A stretch of 64,000 nucleotides of DNA from Desulfobacter postgatei 2ac9 (GCF_000233695.2 NZ_CM001488.1:986792-1050791), one strand, 5' to 3'; counted from the stretch's first letter, positions 1 to 10,016 are shown. Made by a program: numbers and translations. The notes: generated from the sequence alone by a model not told the origin.

Positions 1-23
1 GTCCCGTAATAAGGAGAGGTTTA

Positions 24-1166
24 ATGGTAAAGGCAATCGGAAAAGTGGTTATCGCGATCATTCTGATCGGCGTGGGGTATTCTATCAGTCTGTTTATCCC
101 GTCAGGCGGACCGCCGCCGGGCATGATGGGAATGGGAGAAATGCCGCCGCCCGCGGTGATCGCCGTTGAACTGAAGGAACGGCCCCTGGATGTGCTTGCC
201 GACCATATTGCAACGGTCGAGCCGGTGCAGGAGGTCATGGTCCGCTCGGAAGTTGCGGGCTACATTGACGATGTTCATTTCACTGAAGGTTCTTTTGTGA
301 AATCGGGCGACCTGCTCTTCACCATTGACCAGAAACAATATCAGGCAATGGTTGACGTGCGTCAGGCCGAGCTGGCCCGTGCAAAAGCCGAACTGAACCG
401 CGCCGAAAAATTTTTCAAGCGTATGCGTGATGTCAATAGACGCAGCGTTTCGCAGTCGGATCTCGACACTGCGGAAAGCGAGCAATTGCAGGCCGTGGCC
501 AATCTGAGACAGGCTGCGGCCAACCTGAATTTGGCCAAAATTGATTTGGGTTATGCGAAGGTGCGCGCGCCGATCAGCGGCCGCATCGGCATGGCAAACG
601 TAACCAAGGGCAACTATGTCACCTCCGCCTCCAACGAACTCGCCCGCATTGTGCAGATCAGTCCGATCCGTGTCGTCTTTTCCATGACCGACCGCGCTTA
701 CCTGGATTTTCGTGCCCAGGAGCTGGCGGGCACTTCCGACGGTCTGGTTGCCCGCATTCGTCTGCCCAACGGAACCCAGCTTCCGCTGATTGGTAAGAAA
801 GAGTTTGACGACAACGTTATGAATGTCGAAACCGGCACCATGGCGGTCCGTTACCTGTTCGATAATCCCGACGGGCGATTGATCCCCGGCGGCTACGTCA
901 ACATTCTGCTCGGATCCGGGCAGCGACCCATGGGCATCCGTGTTCCCCAGCGGGCGGTACTGCTTGATCCCCAGGGATCCTATGTGCTGACGGTCAACGG
1001 GGAGGGACGAGTCGATACCGCCCGCGTTGAAATCGGGAAATCCGTTGAAGGTGACTTCGTAGTGCTTTCCGGATTGAAGGCCGGTGACCGTATCGTGGTT
1101 GATGGTGTGCAGAAAGTGCGGCCGGGCATGACTGCCCAGGTCTCTTTGCAGGAGGCCGGGAAATGA
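24..1166 (+). CDS. RND efflux periplasmic adaptor (membrane fusion protein)
   Basis: Periplasmic adaptor of a tripartite RND efflux pump (HlyD/AcrA/MexA family), linking the inner-membrane pump to the outer-membrane channel. The 380-residue length is normal for the family. An N-terminal hydrophobic segment (about residues 7-26) anchors or exports the protein. It is followed by a proline/glycine-rich linker, a split biotinyl-lipoyl-like domain flanking an alpha-helical hairpin (about 100-175, rich in Ala, Glu and Arg), and a beta-barrel domain. AAGGAGAGG at 11-19 supports the ATG. The stop overlaps the start of the pump gene by 4 nt (ATGA), so the two are co-translated. Substrate cannot be told from sequence. 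No regulator is visible because the window begins just upstream. Confidence 0.93.
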   Translation: MVKAIGKVVIAIILIGVGYSISLFIPSGGPPPGMMGMGEMPPPAVIAVELKERPLDVLADHIATVEPVQEVMVRSEVAGYIDDVHFTEGSFVKSGDLLFTIDQKQYQAMVDVRQAELARAKAELNRAEKFFKRMRDVNRRSVSQSDLDTAESEQLQAVANLRQAAANLNLAKIDLGYAKVRAPISGRIGMANVTKGNYVTSASNELARIVQISPIRVVFSMTDRAYLDFRAQELAGTSDGLVARIRLPNGTQLPLIGKKEFDDNVMNVETGTMAVRYLFDNPDGRLIPGGYVNILLGSGQRPMGIRVPQRAVLLDPQGSYVLTVNGEGRVDTARVEIGKSVEGDFVVLSGLKAGDRIVVDGVQKVRPGMTAQVSLQEAGK

Positions 1167-4100
1167 TTTCACGGGTATTCATTGATCGCCCGCGTCTGGC
1201 GGGTGTGGTTTCTATCGTCCTGATGCTGGCGGGGATTCTTTCAATCACCGCGCTGCCCATCACCCAGTATCCCCAGGTCACACCGCCGCAGATCGTTGTG
1301 CGCGCAAGCTACCCCGGTGCGAGCGCGGAAGTCATGTCCGACATCGTGGCAGGGCCCATTGAAGATGCCGTGAACGGTGTACAGGACATGATCTACATGT
1401 CGTCCACGTCCGACAATTCGGGAAGCTACTCGCTCACCGTAACCTTTGCCGTGGGCACCGATCCGGACATGGCGCAGGTGAAGGTACAGAACCGTGTATC
1501 CCAGGCCGAACCGATGCTGCCCACCGAAGTGGTGCAGCAGGGCGTAACGGTTGAAACCGAGTCAGCCGACATGCTTGGTTTCCTGATTGTCCGCTCGCCT
1601 GACCACAGCCTTGATGAACAGTTGATGAGCGACTATACCTATAAAATCATCCAGCCGGCCATTGAACGGATCCCAGGCGTCAGCCGTGCACAGGTTTATG
1701 GCCCCAAATACAGCATGCGCGTCTGGCTTGATTCCGACCGCATCTCCGCCCTCGGCATCGGCGTCGACGAAGTTACGGCGGCCATCCGCAACCAGAATGT
1801 GCAGGCCTCCATCGGCGCCATCGGCTCCACACCGGACGACGGCTCCGGACAGGTCGCCTTCACCCTGACCGCGCAAGGACGGCTGAACGATACCGAATCC
1901 TTCGGCAATATCGTGGTGCGCACCGGTGCCGACGGTGCGGTGGTCTACCTCAAGGACGTTGCACGAATAGAAAAAGGCTCGGATAACTATCTTTTTTCCG
2001 CCAAATACAACGGCGCTCCCTGTGTGGCGCTGGCCCTGAGCCGTACACCAGGTTCCAACGCCCTCGACACCATGGATGCGTTGCAGATTGAACTGACGCG
2101 GCTCAAGAAGGATTATCCCGAAGGTCTTGAAACCATACTCTCCTACGACGCCTCCGAATTTGTCCGCACCAGCCTCCGTGAAATTGTGTCCACGCTTGGG
2201 CTGACCTTTCTGCTTGTGGTCATCGTCTGCTATGTTTTTTTGCAGAACTGGCGCGCCACGCTGATTCCATCGATCACCATCCCGGTCTCGCTCTGCGCCA
2301 CCTTTATGGTGTTGGCGGCCTTTGGCTACAGCATCAACACGCTGACGCTCTTTGGCCTGGTGCTGGCCATCGGCCTGGTGGTGGACGACGCCATCGTGGT
2401 GGTTGAACGGGTTCAGGAGCTTATGCAAAGCCAAGGACTCGACCAAAAGAGCGCGACGATCAAGGCCATGGAACAAGTCAGTGGCGCGGTTATTGCCACG
2501 ACGTTGGTCTTGTTGTCCATCTTTGTTCCCATCGGATTTATGGGAGGCATCACCGGCAAGATTTACCAGCAGTTTGCAGTGTCGATTTCGGCAGCTGTCT
2601 TCTTTTCCACAGTCAACGCCCTTACGCTCAGCCCCGCGCTCTGTGCAATTTTTCTCCAGGCGGTCAAACCCACAGAGAAGGGCCCGAAGCTCTGGTTCAA
2701 TACCGCGCTCAACCGTTTACGGGGCAGCTATGTTTCCTTCAGCACCTGGATTGCCCGCAAACTGGTCTTCACCATCCTGATCCTGCTTGGGGTATTCGGC
2801 GGTGTCTATTTTCTGTACAACATGAGTTCGACAGCCTTTCTGCCCGATGAAGATCAGGGCGTTATTTTCGGGATGGCGCAACTGCCCGAAGGGGCGACCC
2901 GCACCCGTACCGAGGCACTGCTGGAGCATGTGTTGACCCCGCTGCACCAAGAACCGGGGATCGACTACACCATTCAGGTCACCGGCTTCAGCATGATGGG
3001 CGGTTCTTCCGAAAACGTGGCCTTCTTCATGTTCGGCCTTGACCATTGGAGCAGGCGTGAGTCGCCTGAGCTGAGCATTATGGCCATCCAGCAAAAGCTG
3101 CAGGCCCGGCTGGCCGCGGAGCCGGGCGCCCAGCTCAACCTGTTTGTGCCGCCCGCCATCATGGGGCTGGGCAACAGCGGGGGTCTGGACATTCGCCTGC
3201 AGGCCACTGCCGACAACGATCCCCAGCAGCTTCAGTCCGTCATGAACAACTTTTTGATGCAACTTAACATGGCGCCGGAAATCATGTTCGGTTTCAGTGC
3301 CTATTCTGCGGCAACGCCTCATCTTTATCTGGATGTGGACCGCACCAAGGCCGCTTTGATGCAGGTTGAGGTCAGCACCATTTTCAGTGCATTGCAGAAC
3401 TATCTCGGTTCGCTCTATGTGAATGATGTCAACTTTGACGGGCAGGTGAACAAGGCCATTGTTCAGGCTGACTGGCCCCACCGCAAGAACCTTGAGGCCC
3501 TGGACAATATTCATGTAAAGAACCGCAACGGCGCCATGGTGCCCCTGGGCAGCCTGGTTACGACGAAAACCACCCTTGCGCCGCGAATGATCGAACGCTA
3601 CAACAAGTTCTCGGCAGCCGGCATCACCGCCTTTACGGCTCCGATGGTCAGCAGCGGCGATGGAATGACCAAGGTTTCCGAAATTGCGCAAACAGCACTG
3701 CCGGAAGGCTATACCTTTGACTGGTCGGGACTGAGCTACCAGGAAGCCACCACCGCAGGATCAGCCACCCTGATCTTCCTGATGGCCATTATATTCGCCT
3801 ATCTTTTTCTCGTGGCTCAGTATGAAAGCTGGACCACGCCGTTACCGGTAATCCTTTCAACTGCGGTGGCCGTGCTTGGCACTTTGGCCGGACTGATGGC
3901 GGTCAAACTGCCGTTAAGTATTTATGCCCAGCTCGGCGTGATTCTGTTGGTGGGCCTGGCCAGCAAGAACGCGATCCTTATCGTTGAATTTTCCAAAACC
4001 CGGCGTGAAGAAGGCCTGTCAATCATCGATGCGGCTGCCGATGGGGCGAAACAGCGGTTCCGTGCGGTATTGATGACTGCTTTCACTTTCATCCTCGGGG

Positions 4101-5650
4101 TGCTGCCCATGGTGTTCGCCAGCGGCGCGGGCTCCGCCAGCCGCCAGGCCATCGGCACCACGGTGTTCTTCGGGATGCTGGCCGCCACCTTGTTTGGGAT
4201 TGTGCTGGTCCCGGCACTTTTTGTGCTGTTCCAGACGTTCCGGGAAAAGATGTACATCATCCGTAACCGTTCGGCAGCCAAGCATCTGTCCATGTTGTTG
4301 TTCTTGTTGCCGATGTTCATGGTTGGTTGCATGACAGTGGGGCCGGACTACCGGCGGTCCAGTCTGCCGGACATCCCTGATGTGCGAAATATCGAGGTGG
4401 ATGTGGCCCAATGGTGGACACAATTCAACGATCCAATGCTGACCGATATGGTCCAACGGGCGCTGGGCAATAACCATGATCTTAAGACGGCCGTGGTCCG
4501 GGTCCGCCAGGCCCGCGCCCAACTGGCCCGGACTCAGGCCGCCTACGGGCCGACCGTCGATCTAAGCGGCAGTGTCAATCATTCCGATTCTTCGGCAAAC
4601 GGTCTGTCGGACACCGGTTCCACCACCCTCTACAGCACCGGATTTGATGCTGTCTGGGAAATTGATCTCTTTGGCGGGACCAGACGGTCGGTGGAAGCAG
4701 CGGTTGCGGATTGGGAAGCGATCCGGGTCGGGCTGGATGACGTCCGGGTCAGCGTGGCTGCGGAGACCGCGATCGCCTATCTCAGCGTCCGCACCTACCA
4801 GCACCGACTGACCGTATCCCAGGCCAATCTGGAAGCACAGCAGGAGACCTTTGAGATCCTTGCCGACCGCTTTAACGCGGGCTTGAGCAGCGGACTGGCT
4901 GTGCAACAGGCACGTTACAATCTCGAAAGTACGCGGGCCGAGATCCCCATCCTTGAGGCGGGGCTGGAGAGTGCCCGAAATGCCCTCTCAGTATTGTTGG
5001 GCGAGGTGCCGGGCAGTCTGAAAATTCCGGGTATCGACCGGATACCCCAGTCCAACTTGGCGCTTGATGGCATTCCCGCGGACCTGTTGCGCCGCCGCCC
5101 GGATGTCCAACGCGCCGAGCGCGAGCTGGCTGCCCAGACGGCGCGCATCGGTGTAGCCGTGGCCGATCTCTATCCCAAATTTACGCTGACCGGCTCCATC
5201 GGCCTGGAGTCTTTGGCATCGTCTACACTTTTCGAATCAGACAGTGGGAAATACAGTATTATACCCGGAATTCGCTGGCCGATATTCTACTCCGGTTCTA
5301 TCCGTAACAATATCAAGATTCAGGAAGCGGTCCAGGAACAGTACCTGTATGCCTATGAATCCGCGGTTCTGAATGCTGTGCAGGAAGTGCGTGATGCGTT
5401 GATGGATTACCGCAAGGAAAAAGAGCGTCGCGCTTCGCTCAGGGTCGCTGTCGAAGCTGCCCGGGCCGCGGAGGCGCTGGCCCAGGATCAGTACCGCAAT
5501 GGTCTTTCCGACTTCAACAATGTGCTTGATGCACAGCGTTCGCTGCTCAGCTTCCAGGAAAAGCTCGTCGTAAGCGAAGGTACGGTAAGCCGGAACGCGG
5601 TCCGACTTTACAAGTCACTGGGCGGCGGTTGGCGTTCTTTTGAAGAGTAG
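1163..5650 (+). CDS. RND (HAE1) efflux pump fused to NodT/OprM-type outer-membrane lipoprotein
   Basis: One uninterrupted 1495-residue ORF. Residues 1-1029 are a complete AcrB/MexB-like inner-membrane pump: N-terminal TM1, two large periplasmic loops, and TM4 with the paired Asp motif [12 protein letters not shown]. Residues 1030-1495 are a complete outer-membrane factor of the NodT/OprM family. The join is exact: Met1030 (ATG at 4250) begins what would be a full lipoprotein signal peptide (basic residues, hydrophobic MLLFLLPMF, lipobox MVGC with Cys1056), followed by the family's typical TVGPDY. Internal initiation at ATG 4250 is possible, but no stop codon separates the parts. If translated whole, signal peptidase II could release the channel. 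A single-base error or indel near 4245-4265 is the main alternative, since another frame meets TAA near 4264. Confidence 0.9.
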   Translation: MISRVFIDRPRLAGVVSIVLMLAGILSITALPITQYPQVTPPQIVVRASYPGASAEVMSDIVAGPIEDAVNGVQDMIYMSSTSDNSGSYSLTVTFAVGTDPDMAQVKVQNRVSQAEPMLPTEVVQQGVTVETESADMLGFLIVRSPDHSLDEQLMSDYTYKIIQPAIERIPGVSRAQVYGPKYSMRVWLDSDRISALGIGVDEVTAAIRNQNVQASIGAIGSTPDDGSGQVAFTLTAQGRLNDTESFGNIVVRTGADGAVVYLKDVARIEKGSDNYLFSAKYNGAPCVALALSRTPGSNALDTMDALQIELTRLKKDYPEGLETILSYDASEFVRTSLREIVSTLGLTFLLVVIVCYVFLQNWRATLIPSITIPVSLCATFMVLAAFGYSINTLTLFGLVLAIGLVVDDAIVVVERVQELMQSQGLDQKSATIKAMEQVSGAVIATTLVLLSIFVPIGFMGGITGKIYQQFAVSISAAVFFSTVNALTLSPALCAIFLQAVKPTEKGPKLWFNTALNRLRGSYVSFSTWIARKLVFTILILLGVFGGVYFLYNMSSTAFLPDEDQGVIFGMAQLPEGATRTRTEALLEHVLTPLHQEPGIDYTIQVTGFSMMGGSSENVAFFMFGLDHWSRRESPELSIMAIQQKLQARLAAEPGAQLNLFVPPAIMGLGNSGGLDIRLQATADNDPQQLQSVMNNFLMQLNMAPEIMFGFSAYSAATPHLYLDVDRTKAALMQVEVSTIFSALQNYLGSLYVNDVNFDGQVNKAIVQADWPHRKNLEALDNIHVKNRNGAMVPLGSLVTTKTTLAPRMIERYNKFSAAGITAFTAPMVSSGDGMTKVSEIAQTALPEGYTFDWSGLSYQEATTAGSATLIFLMAIIFAYLFLVAQYESWTTPLPVILSTAVAVLGTLAGLMAVKLPLSIYAQLGVILLVGLASKNAILIVEFSKTRREEGLSIIDAAADGAKQRFRAVLMTAFTFILGVLPMVFASGAGSASRQAIGTTVFFGMLAATLFGIVLVPALFVLFQTFREKMYIIRNRSAAKHLSMLLFLLPMFMVGCMTVGPDYRRSSLPDIPDVRNIEVDVAQWWTQFNDPMLTDMVQRALGNNHDLKTAVVRVRQARAQLARTQAAYGPTVDLSGSVNHSDSSANGLSDTGSTTLYSTGFDAVWEIDLFGGTRRSVEAAVADWEAIRVGLDDVRVSVAAETAIAYLSVRTYQHRLTVSQANLEAQQETFEILADRFNAGLSSGLAVQQARYNLESTRAEIPILEAGLESARNALSVLLGEVPGSLKIPGIDRIPQSNLALDGIPADLLRRRPDVQRAERELAAQTARIGVAVADLYPKFTLTGSIGLESLASSTLFESDSGKYSIIPGIRWPIFYSGSIRNNIKIQEAVQEQYLYAYESAVLNAVQEVRDALMDYRKEKERRASLRVAVEAARAAEALAQDQYRNGLSDFNNVLDAQRSLLSFQEKLVVSEGTVSRNAVRLYKSLGGGWRSFEE

Positions 5651-5653
5651 TCT

Positions 5654-5672
5654 ATGCCGTTTTGAACGGCAT
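5654..5672 (+). terminator. Hairpin just after the efflux operon
   Basis: ATGCCGTT and AACGGCAT form a perfect 8-bp stem with a 3-nt loop, 4 nt after the stop of the efflux fusion gene. There is no T-run behind it on either strand, so it may be a weak terminator or an mRNA 3'-end stabiliser between converging genes. Confidence 0.45.
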
Positions 5673-5746
5673 GTTACCAAAAATAAATAGCAAAGAAACA
5701 GACCTGCGTTTTATTCCTTCAGCCCAAGGGCATATTTCAGATCAGC

Positions 5747-6361
5747 TTAAAGCTTTTGTGCCAGACAGTTCATCCAGGCAACCCCGTCTCTTCCCAGACC
5801 ATCCTCGGAGATCATGGTCCGGACAAGCTGCAGGTTGTATTTCAGGCATAAATCTGTCCACCCTTCCGGTGAGAGTGCCGTGAATCGGCGACCTTTAGAG
5901 TCAAAGGTGTTTGTCATGACCTCATCCCGCCGGGCCGGGACTGAAAATATAAACCGGCCCTTTGCTGCCAGAAGAGAATTAACTCCCAAAATTGTTTTTT
6001 CAATTTCCTGTACGGAAAGATGCATCAGAACGGCAATGGCGTATATTCCGTCAAATACCCCTAACCCATTTGACAGCCCGTCCGGCAGTTCCAAGTGAAG
6101 CAGATGCGCGGCAAGTTCGGGGTGGTGCAGATTTGCCTGTTGCACCATTGATGCGCAGCCATCGGTCGCCAGCACCTTGAATCCCTGGCTGACCATAAAG
6201 GCGGCATCCCTGCCGGAGCCGCACCCAAGTTCCAGAAGTTTGCCGCCTGGTTTCAGGCTGGATGAAAGAAAGTCATGCAGTTGTCTGACATCAGCAGATT
6301 CATATTTTTCAGCCACTTTTAAGGCATTTTGACTGTAATAATTTAACGTTGACCGATCCAT
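5747..6361 (-). CDS. Class I SAM-dependent methyltransferase
   Basis: A 204-residue Rossmann-fold methyltransferase of unknown substrate. SAM motif I is clear (LLELGCGSGRDAAFM, about residues 38-52). It is followed by an acidic motif II (VLATDGC) and the DGIYAIAVLMHL segment typical of small UbiE/Tam-like enzymes. The protein is soluble, with no signal or membrane segment. The ATG at 6361 is 6 nt downstream of the yqeY-like stop, so the two genes are probably co-transcribed. No strong ribosome binding site is visible, in keeping with translational coupling. Function beyond methyl transfer cannot be assigned. Confidence 0.85.
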   Translation of the reverse strand: MDRSTLNYYSQNALKVAEKYESADVRQLHDFLSSSLKPGGKLLELGCGSGRDAAFMVSQGFKVLATDGCASMVQQANLHHPELAAHLLHLELPDGLSNGLGVFDGIYAIAVLMHLSVQEIEKTILGVNSLLAAKGRFIFSVPARRDEVMTNTFDSKGRRFTALSPEGWTDLCLKYNLQLVRTMISEDGLGRDGVAWMNCLAQKL

Positions 6362-6367
6362 GAAAGC

Positions 6368-6868
6368 TTATTTTTCGACGGTCATCCCCTGGAGAACGTC
6401 CTTGACCTGGTTCCCGTCAGCCAGTTTTCCAAAATGTTTCATAACAGCGCCCATGGCCTGCATGGGGCTTTTAATGGCGGAAAAGTCCACATTGCTTTTG
6501 ATCCAGGCTTCAATCTGTTCCGTGGTGGCCATTTTGGGCAGATAAGATTCTAAAAGTTCCAGATAATCAGAAGATGTTTCTTTTTTAATCTCAAGCACGG
6601 TTTTTTCAGATTTGACGAATTTTCGTATGATGTTATGGATATCCTCATCCGTGATCTCTTCCGGCGTTTTTGCCCGGGTGGATTTTTTGCCGCTCTCAAG
6701 GGTTATGGGAACAGTGATTTCGGGGAACGCCCCCATGATCAGGCGCATGGTATCTCTTACGGCTGTATCTTTTTTACGCATGGCTGCTTTCATATCCTGC
6801 CGGATCTTATCATAAAGAGAAATCCCCATTGATCCATCCCATCCATATTGGGCTGTGTTCTCTGCCAT
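6368..6868 (-). CDS. GatB/YqeY domain protein
   Basis: YqeY family protein, related to the C-terminal tRNA-contacting tail domain of GatB amidotransferase. The core matches the usual pattern: LYDKIRQDMKAAMRKKD near the N-terminus, an RLIMGAF helix, then the EITDEDIHNIIRK and YLELLESYLPK segments. AAGGAG lies about 10 nt upstream of the ATG at 6868. Translation could be extended upstream to 6961, but that stretch looks non-homologous. This start gives 166 residues, slightly more than the usual 147-150, so an internal ATG a few codons on is also possible. It heads a two-gene unit with the methyltransferase. The exact biological role of YqeY proteins is uncertain. Confidence 0.9.
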   Translation of the reverse strand: MAENTAQYGWDGSMGISLYDKIRQDMKAAMRKKDTAVRDTMRLIMGAFPEITVPITLESGKKSTRAKTPEEITDEDIHNIIRKFVKSEKTVLEIKKETSSDYLELLESYLPKMATTEQIEAWIKSNVDFSAIKSPMQAMGAVMKHFGKLADGNQVKDVLQGMTVEK

Positions 6869-6923
6869 TGCCTGCACTCTCCTTGTATAAAAGGGTTTGA
6901 TGTTATTGTTGTCTCCGATATTT

Positions 6924-7034
6924 AACACTATCCTGGAGAAATAAACAGAGCGCAGATTCAATTCAAAAGGGAATCGTATGGCGTTGCCCAGGTTGATGTG
7001 ATAGTGTTTCAGATAAACGATTTCCAGGATAGTT
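6924..7034. repeat. Inverted repeats between divergent yqeY-like and DUF4126 genes
   Basis: AACACTATCCTGGA at 6924-6937 is mirrored by TCCAGGATAGTT at 7023-7034 (11 bp plus TT). Part of it is mirrored again by ATAGTGTT at 7001-7008. The copies lie in the divergent promoter region, so they could be regulator half-sites or alternative RNA stems. No known motif was recognised. Confidence 0.5.
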
Positions 7035-7088
7035 GATTTTTAGGAAGCAAGGCTGGATTAACCGTGATCGGTGAAAGGGGCTTAAATC

Positions 7089-7715
7089 ATGGAATCCTTT
7101 GATCAGATTATTAAAACCATATCATTGAGCATGGGCGCTGCATGGGCCAGCGGAATCAACCTGTATGCCACGGTATTTGTTTTGGGTATTCTGGATGCCA
7201 CCGGAAACCTGGTGCTGCCCCAGGGGCTTGAAATTTTATCCGACCCTGTGGTGCTGTGGGCGTCCGGATTCATGTATTGTGTCGAGTTTTTTGCGGATAA
7301 AACCCCCGGGGTGGATTCGGGGTGGGATGCCATTCACACCTTTATCCGGATTCCTGCCGGCGTGATGATTGCCGCAGGTGCTGTGGGCGATGTCAACCCT
7401 TCTTTGGCCCTTGCCGCCGGAATCCTGGGCGGCGGTCTGGCCACGGGCAGCCATTTGACAAAATCGGGTTCCAGGCTTCTGATCAACACCTCCCCGGAAC
7501 CCTTCTCCAACTGGACTGCTTCGATACTCGAAGATGTACTCGTCATCGGCGGCATCCTGGCTGCGCTTCACTATCCCATTTTATTTTTGATGCTCCTGAT
7601 TGGATTTATTTGCCTGATTGTGTGGCTGCTGCCTAAAATATGGCGGGGTGTTAAAATGCTTTTTGCAAAAATTAAAAGCGTTTTCAACAAGGACGCTCCC
7701 CGGCAGATTCCGTGA
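7089..7715 (+). CDS. DUF4126 family membrane protein
   Basis: A 208-residue integral membrane protein matching DUF4126. Features include the SINLYATVF-like start (SGINLYATVFVLG), a glycine-rich central part (AAGILGGGLATGSHLTK) and the SPEPFSNW motif, with hydrophobic helices at both ends. The C-terminal helix (about 155-178) is followed by a basic cytoplasmic tail. The ATG at 7089 is preceded by GAAAGGGG with suitable spacing. The gene stands alone, diverging from the yqeY-like unit. No function is established for this family. Confidence 0.85.
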   Translation: MESFDQIIKTISLSMGAAWASGINLYATVFVLGILDATGNLVLPQGLEILSDPVVLWASGFMYCVEFFADKTPGVDSGWDAIHTFIRIPAGVMIAAGAVGDVNPSLALAAGILGGGLATGSHLTKSGSRLLINTSPEPFSNWTASILEDVLVIGGILAALHYPILFLMLLIGFICLIVWLLPKIWRGVKMLFAKIKSVFNKDAPRQIP

Positions 7716-7843
7716 TTGCTGACACCTCATAACGTATATCCATCCAAAAAAAATTAGAAATTAAGGTTTTCCCTGATAGATTTCTATTTAAATCGGTGAT
7801 AAGAATTTGGAATCAACTTTAACATTAGAAGGAGGGAACTTAC

Positions 7844-8353
7844 GTGAAGAAAAAGATATTGGTTTTTTCATTTTTGCTGTTTATTGCTTGGTGGGGAATT
7901 GCTTTTTCCGATACTTGTTACAAGGTAAAAGGAACAGTAAAGACGATAAACGCCTTAGATGAAATAACGCAGCAGGGATGCATCACCCTTCAGTTGTTTG
8001 ACCAAAATGGTAATAAGGCATTCAAAGAAAGCGGGTATCTTTTCGGAAGAGTTATCGATAGCTCTACTCCGGGTGTCACTTACCTGACACATACAGCCAC
8101 CTTTAAAGATGGGAGTATGTTTGAATCCTTTGAGGATGTAGCAGTCATCGTCAATCCAGAGAATATTGAATGCGGGGAAGACGGTTTACCATGTTACTGC
8201 GAAGTTCATGAATTAATCACTAACATTGTGAAAGGCAAAGGATTTTTTACGAACGTCAGTAGCGCTGCAGTGGAGGCGAATGGTCACATAAATACTTGCG
8301 AAGGCGATAACGAAAATAAATTTGAACTAACAGGCGAAATATGTTTTGAGTGA
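7844..8353 (+). CDS. Exported protein of unknown function
   Basis: A 169-residue protein starting at GTG 7844 behind a strong AGAAGGAGGG (7827-7837). The N-terminus is a clear Sec signal peptide (KKK, a hydrophobic stretch to about residue 20, likely cleavage near AFS-DT). The mature part has six or more cysteines (DTCYKVKG, QGCITL, IECGEDGLPCYCE, NTCEGD, EICFE), suggesting a small disulfide-stabilised periplasmic or secreted domain. It is more AT-rich than neighbouring genes, as is the next gene. I do not recognise the family. The pair may have been acquired together. Confidence 0.7.
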   Translation: MKKKILVFSFLLFIAWWGIAFSDTCYKVKGTVKTINALDEITQQGCITLQLFDQNGNKAFKESGYLFGRVIDSSTPGVTYLTHTATFKDGSMFESFEDVAVIVNPENIECGEDGLPCYCEVHELITNIVKGKGFFTNVSSAAVEANGHINTCEGDNENKFELTGEICFE

Positions 8354-8450
8354 TTTTATTTTTTAGAATATTTTACGCATCATCTAAATTTAATAAGGAG
8401 TTGAATTTCGTTCCGTTCCTAATTTTTAACTTTATATTGTTCGTGAACAG

Positions 8451-8470
8451 AAAAAAAAAAAGGGGGGGGG
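8451..8470 (+). repeat. A11-G9 homopolymer tract in the ribosome-binding region
   Basis: Eleven A (8451-8461) run straight into nine G (8462-8470), ending 4 nt before the ATG at 8475. The G-run occupies the Shine-Dalgarno position. A tract of this kind is prone to slipped-strand length changes that would alter spacing. Confidence 0.8.
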
Positions 8471-8474
8471 TGTT

Positions 8475-9404
8475 ATGTTATCAAAAAAAATGGTTATTTT
8501 GTTAGCTTACGGATTTGTTTTCAGTTTCTTGCAAGTATCCCATGCTTTTGAGGAAAAGGGGTGTCCGGTAAATTGGCAACCGGTGATATCTTTTGAAGAG
8601 TTTCAGATATCAGATATAGAGCAGGACCCTCCGGAAGAGATCACTGTAAAAGGCAAATTAAAATTACCAGTCGCTTGTCAATCGAGAAAAAAGCGCTTCA
8701 TACCCAAAAAAAATCTTCCTGCTGTGGTAATTCTGCATGGGTCGGGCGGGGTTGATTCTCGGGGCGATTTCTATGCCAGAGCACTTAACGCTGCTGGTAT
8801 CGCCACCTTTGAGATCGATATGTGGGAAGCGAGAGAGATAAGCAGTGCCGCAGATCGTCCCTCGCTCCCTTTTTTTAATTGTCCTGATGCATTTGGTGCT
8901 CTTAAATTTTTGTCGGAACATTCAAATATAGACCCGGACCGCATTGGTGTTCTGGGATTTTCCTGGGGTGGTGTAGTGACAATGGCTTCTGCTACGAAAC
9001 ATTATGCCGCACAGTTTGGAGGGGATCTGCGTTTTGCAGCACATGTTGCTCATTATCCTGTATGTTACGCATACAGCCCTGATTCTTCGATTCCAGGATT
9101 AAAGTTCAGTGACTTAACAGGCGCTCCAATTTTAATTCAAATTGGAGAAGAAGATGATTATGATAATGGCTCCGGACCTTGCTTTGCCTTGAAGGACAGT
9201 TTGGACTCAGAAGAACGACCTCTCCTTGAGGTGATTGCATATGAAGGGGCGTTTCATGGTTGGGACAGGTTAGAAGTTCCAATTAAGATCACGGACTCAT
9301 TTTCTAATCTAGGTAGGGACGGCGAGGTGGAAATAATTCCTGATGTAGATCAGGCGTATAAATCACGCAGAAATGTTGTTCGATTTTTCCTACAGAATCT
9401 CTAA
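8475..9404 (+). CDS. Exported dienelactone-hydrolase-family alpha/beta hydrolase
   Basis: A 309-residue protein with a Sec signal peptide (cleavage probably after SHA, about residue 24) and an alpha/beta-hydrolase fold of the dienelactone hydrolase type. Seen in order: the oxyanion segment VVILHGSGG, the nucleophile elbow GFSWGG (Ser in FSW), an acid in IGEEDDYDNG, and the catalytic His in GAFHGWD. It is probably a periplasmic esterase or carboxylic-ester hydrolase; substrate unknown. The start follows an A11-G9 tract instead of a normal AGGAGG, so expression may vary with tract length. It shares low GC and an exported fate with the preceding gene, 121 nt upstream. Confidence 0.85.
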   Translation: MLSKKMVILLAYGFVFSFLQVSHAFEEKGCPVNWQPVISFEEFQISDIEQDPPEEITVKGKLKLPVACQSRKKRFIPKKNLPAVVILHGSGGVDSRGDFYARALNAAGIATFEIDMWEAREISSAADRPSLPFFNCPDAFGALKFLSEHSNIDPDRIGVLGFSWGGVVTMASATKHYAAQFGGDLRFAAHVAHYPVCYAYSPDSSIPGLKFSDLTGAPILIQIGEEDDYDNGSGPCFALKDSLDSEERPLLEVIAYEGAFHGWDRLEVPIKITDSFSNLGRDGEVEIIPDVDQAYKSRRNVVRFFLQNL

Positions 9405-9478
9405 GCAATAAGCCAGGTCGTATGTATAACCTCTTGTGCCTGAACGATAAATCAGATGGGCTCAAGTTTATGGACAAC

Positions 9479-9510
9479 CGGTGGGCACAAAAAGCGTGCC
9501 CACCCTACCG
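9479..9510. repeat. REP-like palindrome
   Basis: GGTGGGCAC (9480-9488) and GTGCCCACC (9496-9504) form a perfect 9-bp hairpin with a 7-nt A-rich loop, followed by CTACCG. Palindromes of this composition are common dispersed intergenic (REP-type) repeats in bacterial genomes. It also lies between the hydrolase gene and the riboswitch, where it could act as a terminator, but no T-run follows directly. Confidence 0.6.
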
Positions 9511-9571
9511 CGCTCTTTTCTTCCCCAGATCCCGCTTGACAGGAGCATTTTATTGCGCAATCATGCCTCTT

Positions 9572-9740
9572 GTGTTGAGGTGCCCGTTTGGGCCTAACAG
9601 GGAATCCCGTGAGAATCGGGAGCGGTCCCGCCGCTGTAACCGGGGACAAACCTGCATAATGTCACTGTTCGTTTTTTTTAAAGCGTATGGGAAGGCGCAG
9701 GTGTTTGGATGATCCGGGAGCCAGAAGACCTGCCTGAGCT
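9572..9740 (+). promoter_or_regulatory. Cobalamin (B12) riboswitch
   Basis: The region carries the hallmarks of a cobalamin aptamer: AGGTGCCCGTTTGGGCC (P2-P3 entry), the AACAGGGAATCCCGTGAGAA segment, the conserved core GCGGTCCCGCCGCTGTAA (9624-9641), a variable arm, and the closing GCCAGAAGACCTGCC (about 9720-9734). It lies upstream of cbiK and is followed by an intrinsic terminator. This fits B12-dependent transcriptional attenuation of the whole downstream cobalamin operon. Confidence 0.92.
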
Positions 9741-9810
9741 GATGATGTGCGTTATGCAAAGGGAATTGCCGGCGCAGACATAAATATTACAGGGCCAAGA
9801 AAACTGGGTG

Positions 9811-9857
9811 CAGCCCTTCAAGTCGATAAAAGGCTTGAAGGGCTGTTTTGTTTTTTT
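9811..9857 (+). terminator. Riboswitch expression-platform terminator
   Basis: CAGCCCTTCAAG (9811-9822) pairs perfectly with CTTGAAGGGCTG (9834-9845) across an 11-nt loop, followed by TTTTGTTTTTTT. It sits between the cobalamin aptamer and cbiK, so cobalamin binding would favour termination ahead of the operon. Confidence 0.88.
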
Positions 9858-10016
9858 GGGGTCTCCTATCTGCGGGATCGCCTCCTTACGGGAGTATGGT
9901 GGCAGGAGTGTATGGGCAAATATGTTCCTGCCGGTTTTTGTTTTTAATGCGGCGCCGGTGCTGGGTGGCTTGCGTTGCGCCATGTTTGACATCCAGGAAA
10001 ATCAGGAGGAGGTTGT

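Noticed and set aside
5662..5883. 73-codon plus-strand ORF after the efflux operon
   Set aside because: Most of it is antisense to the methyltransferase gene, and it starts within the hairpin loop without a ribosome-binding site.
9422..9712. 96-codon ORF over the riboswitch region
   Set aside because: It runs through the REP-like hairpin and the conserved cobalamin aptamer; the RNA signal explains the sequence better and the peptide resembles nothing.
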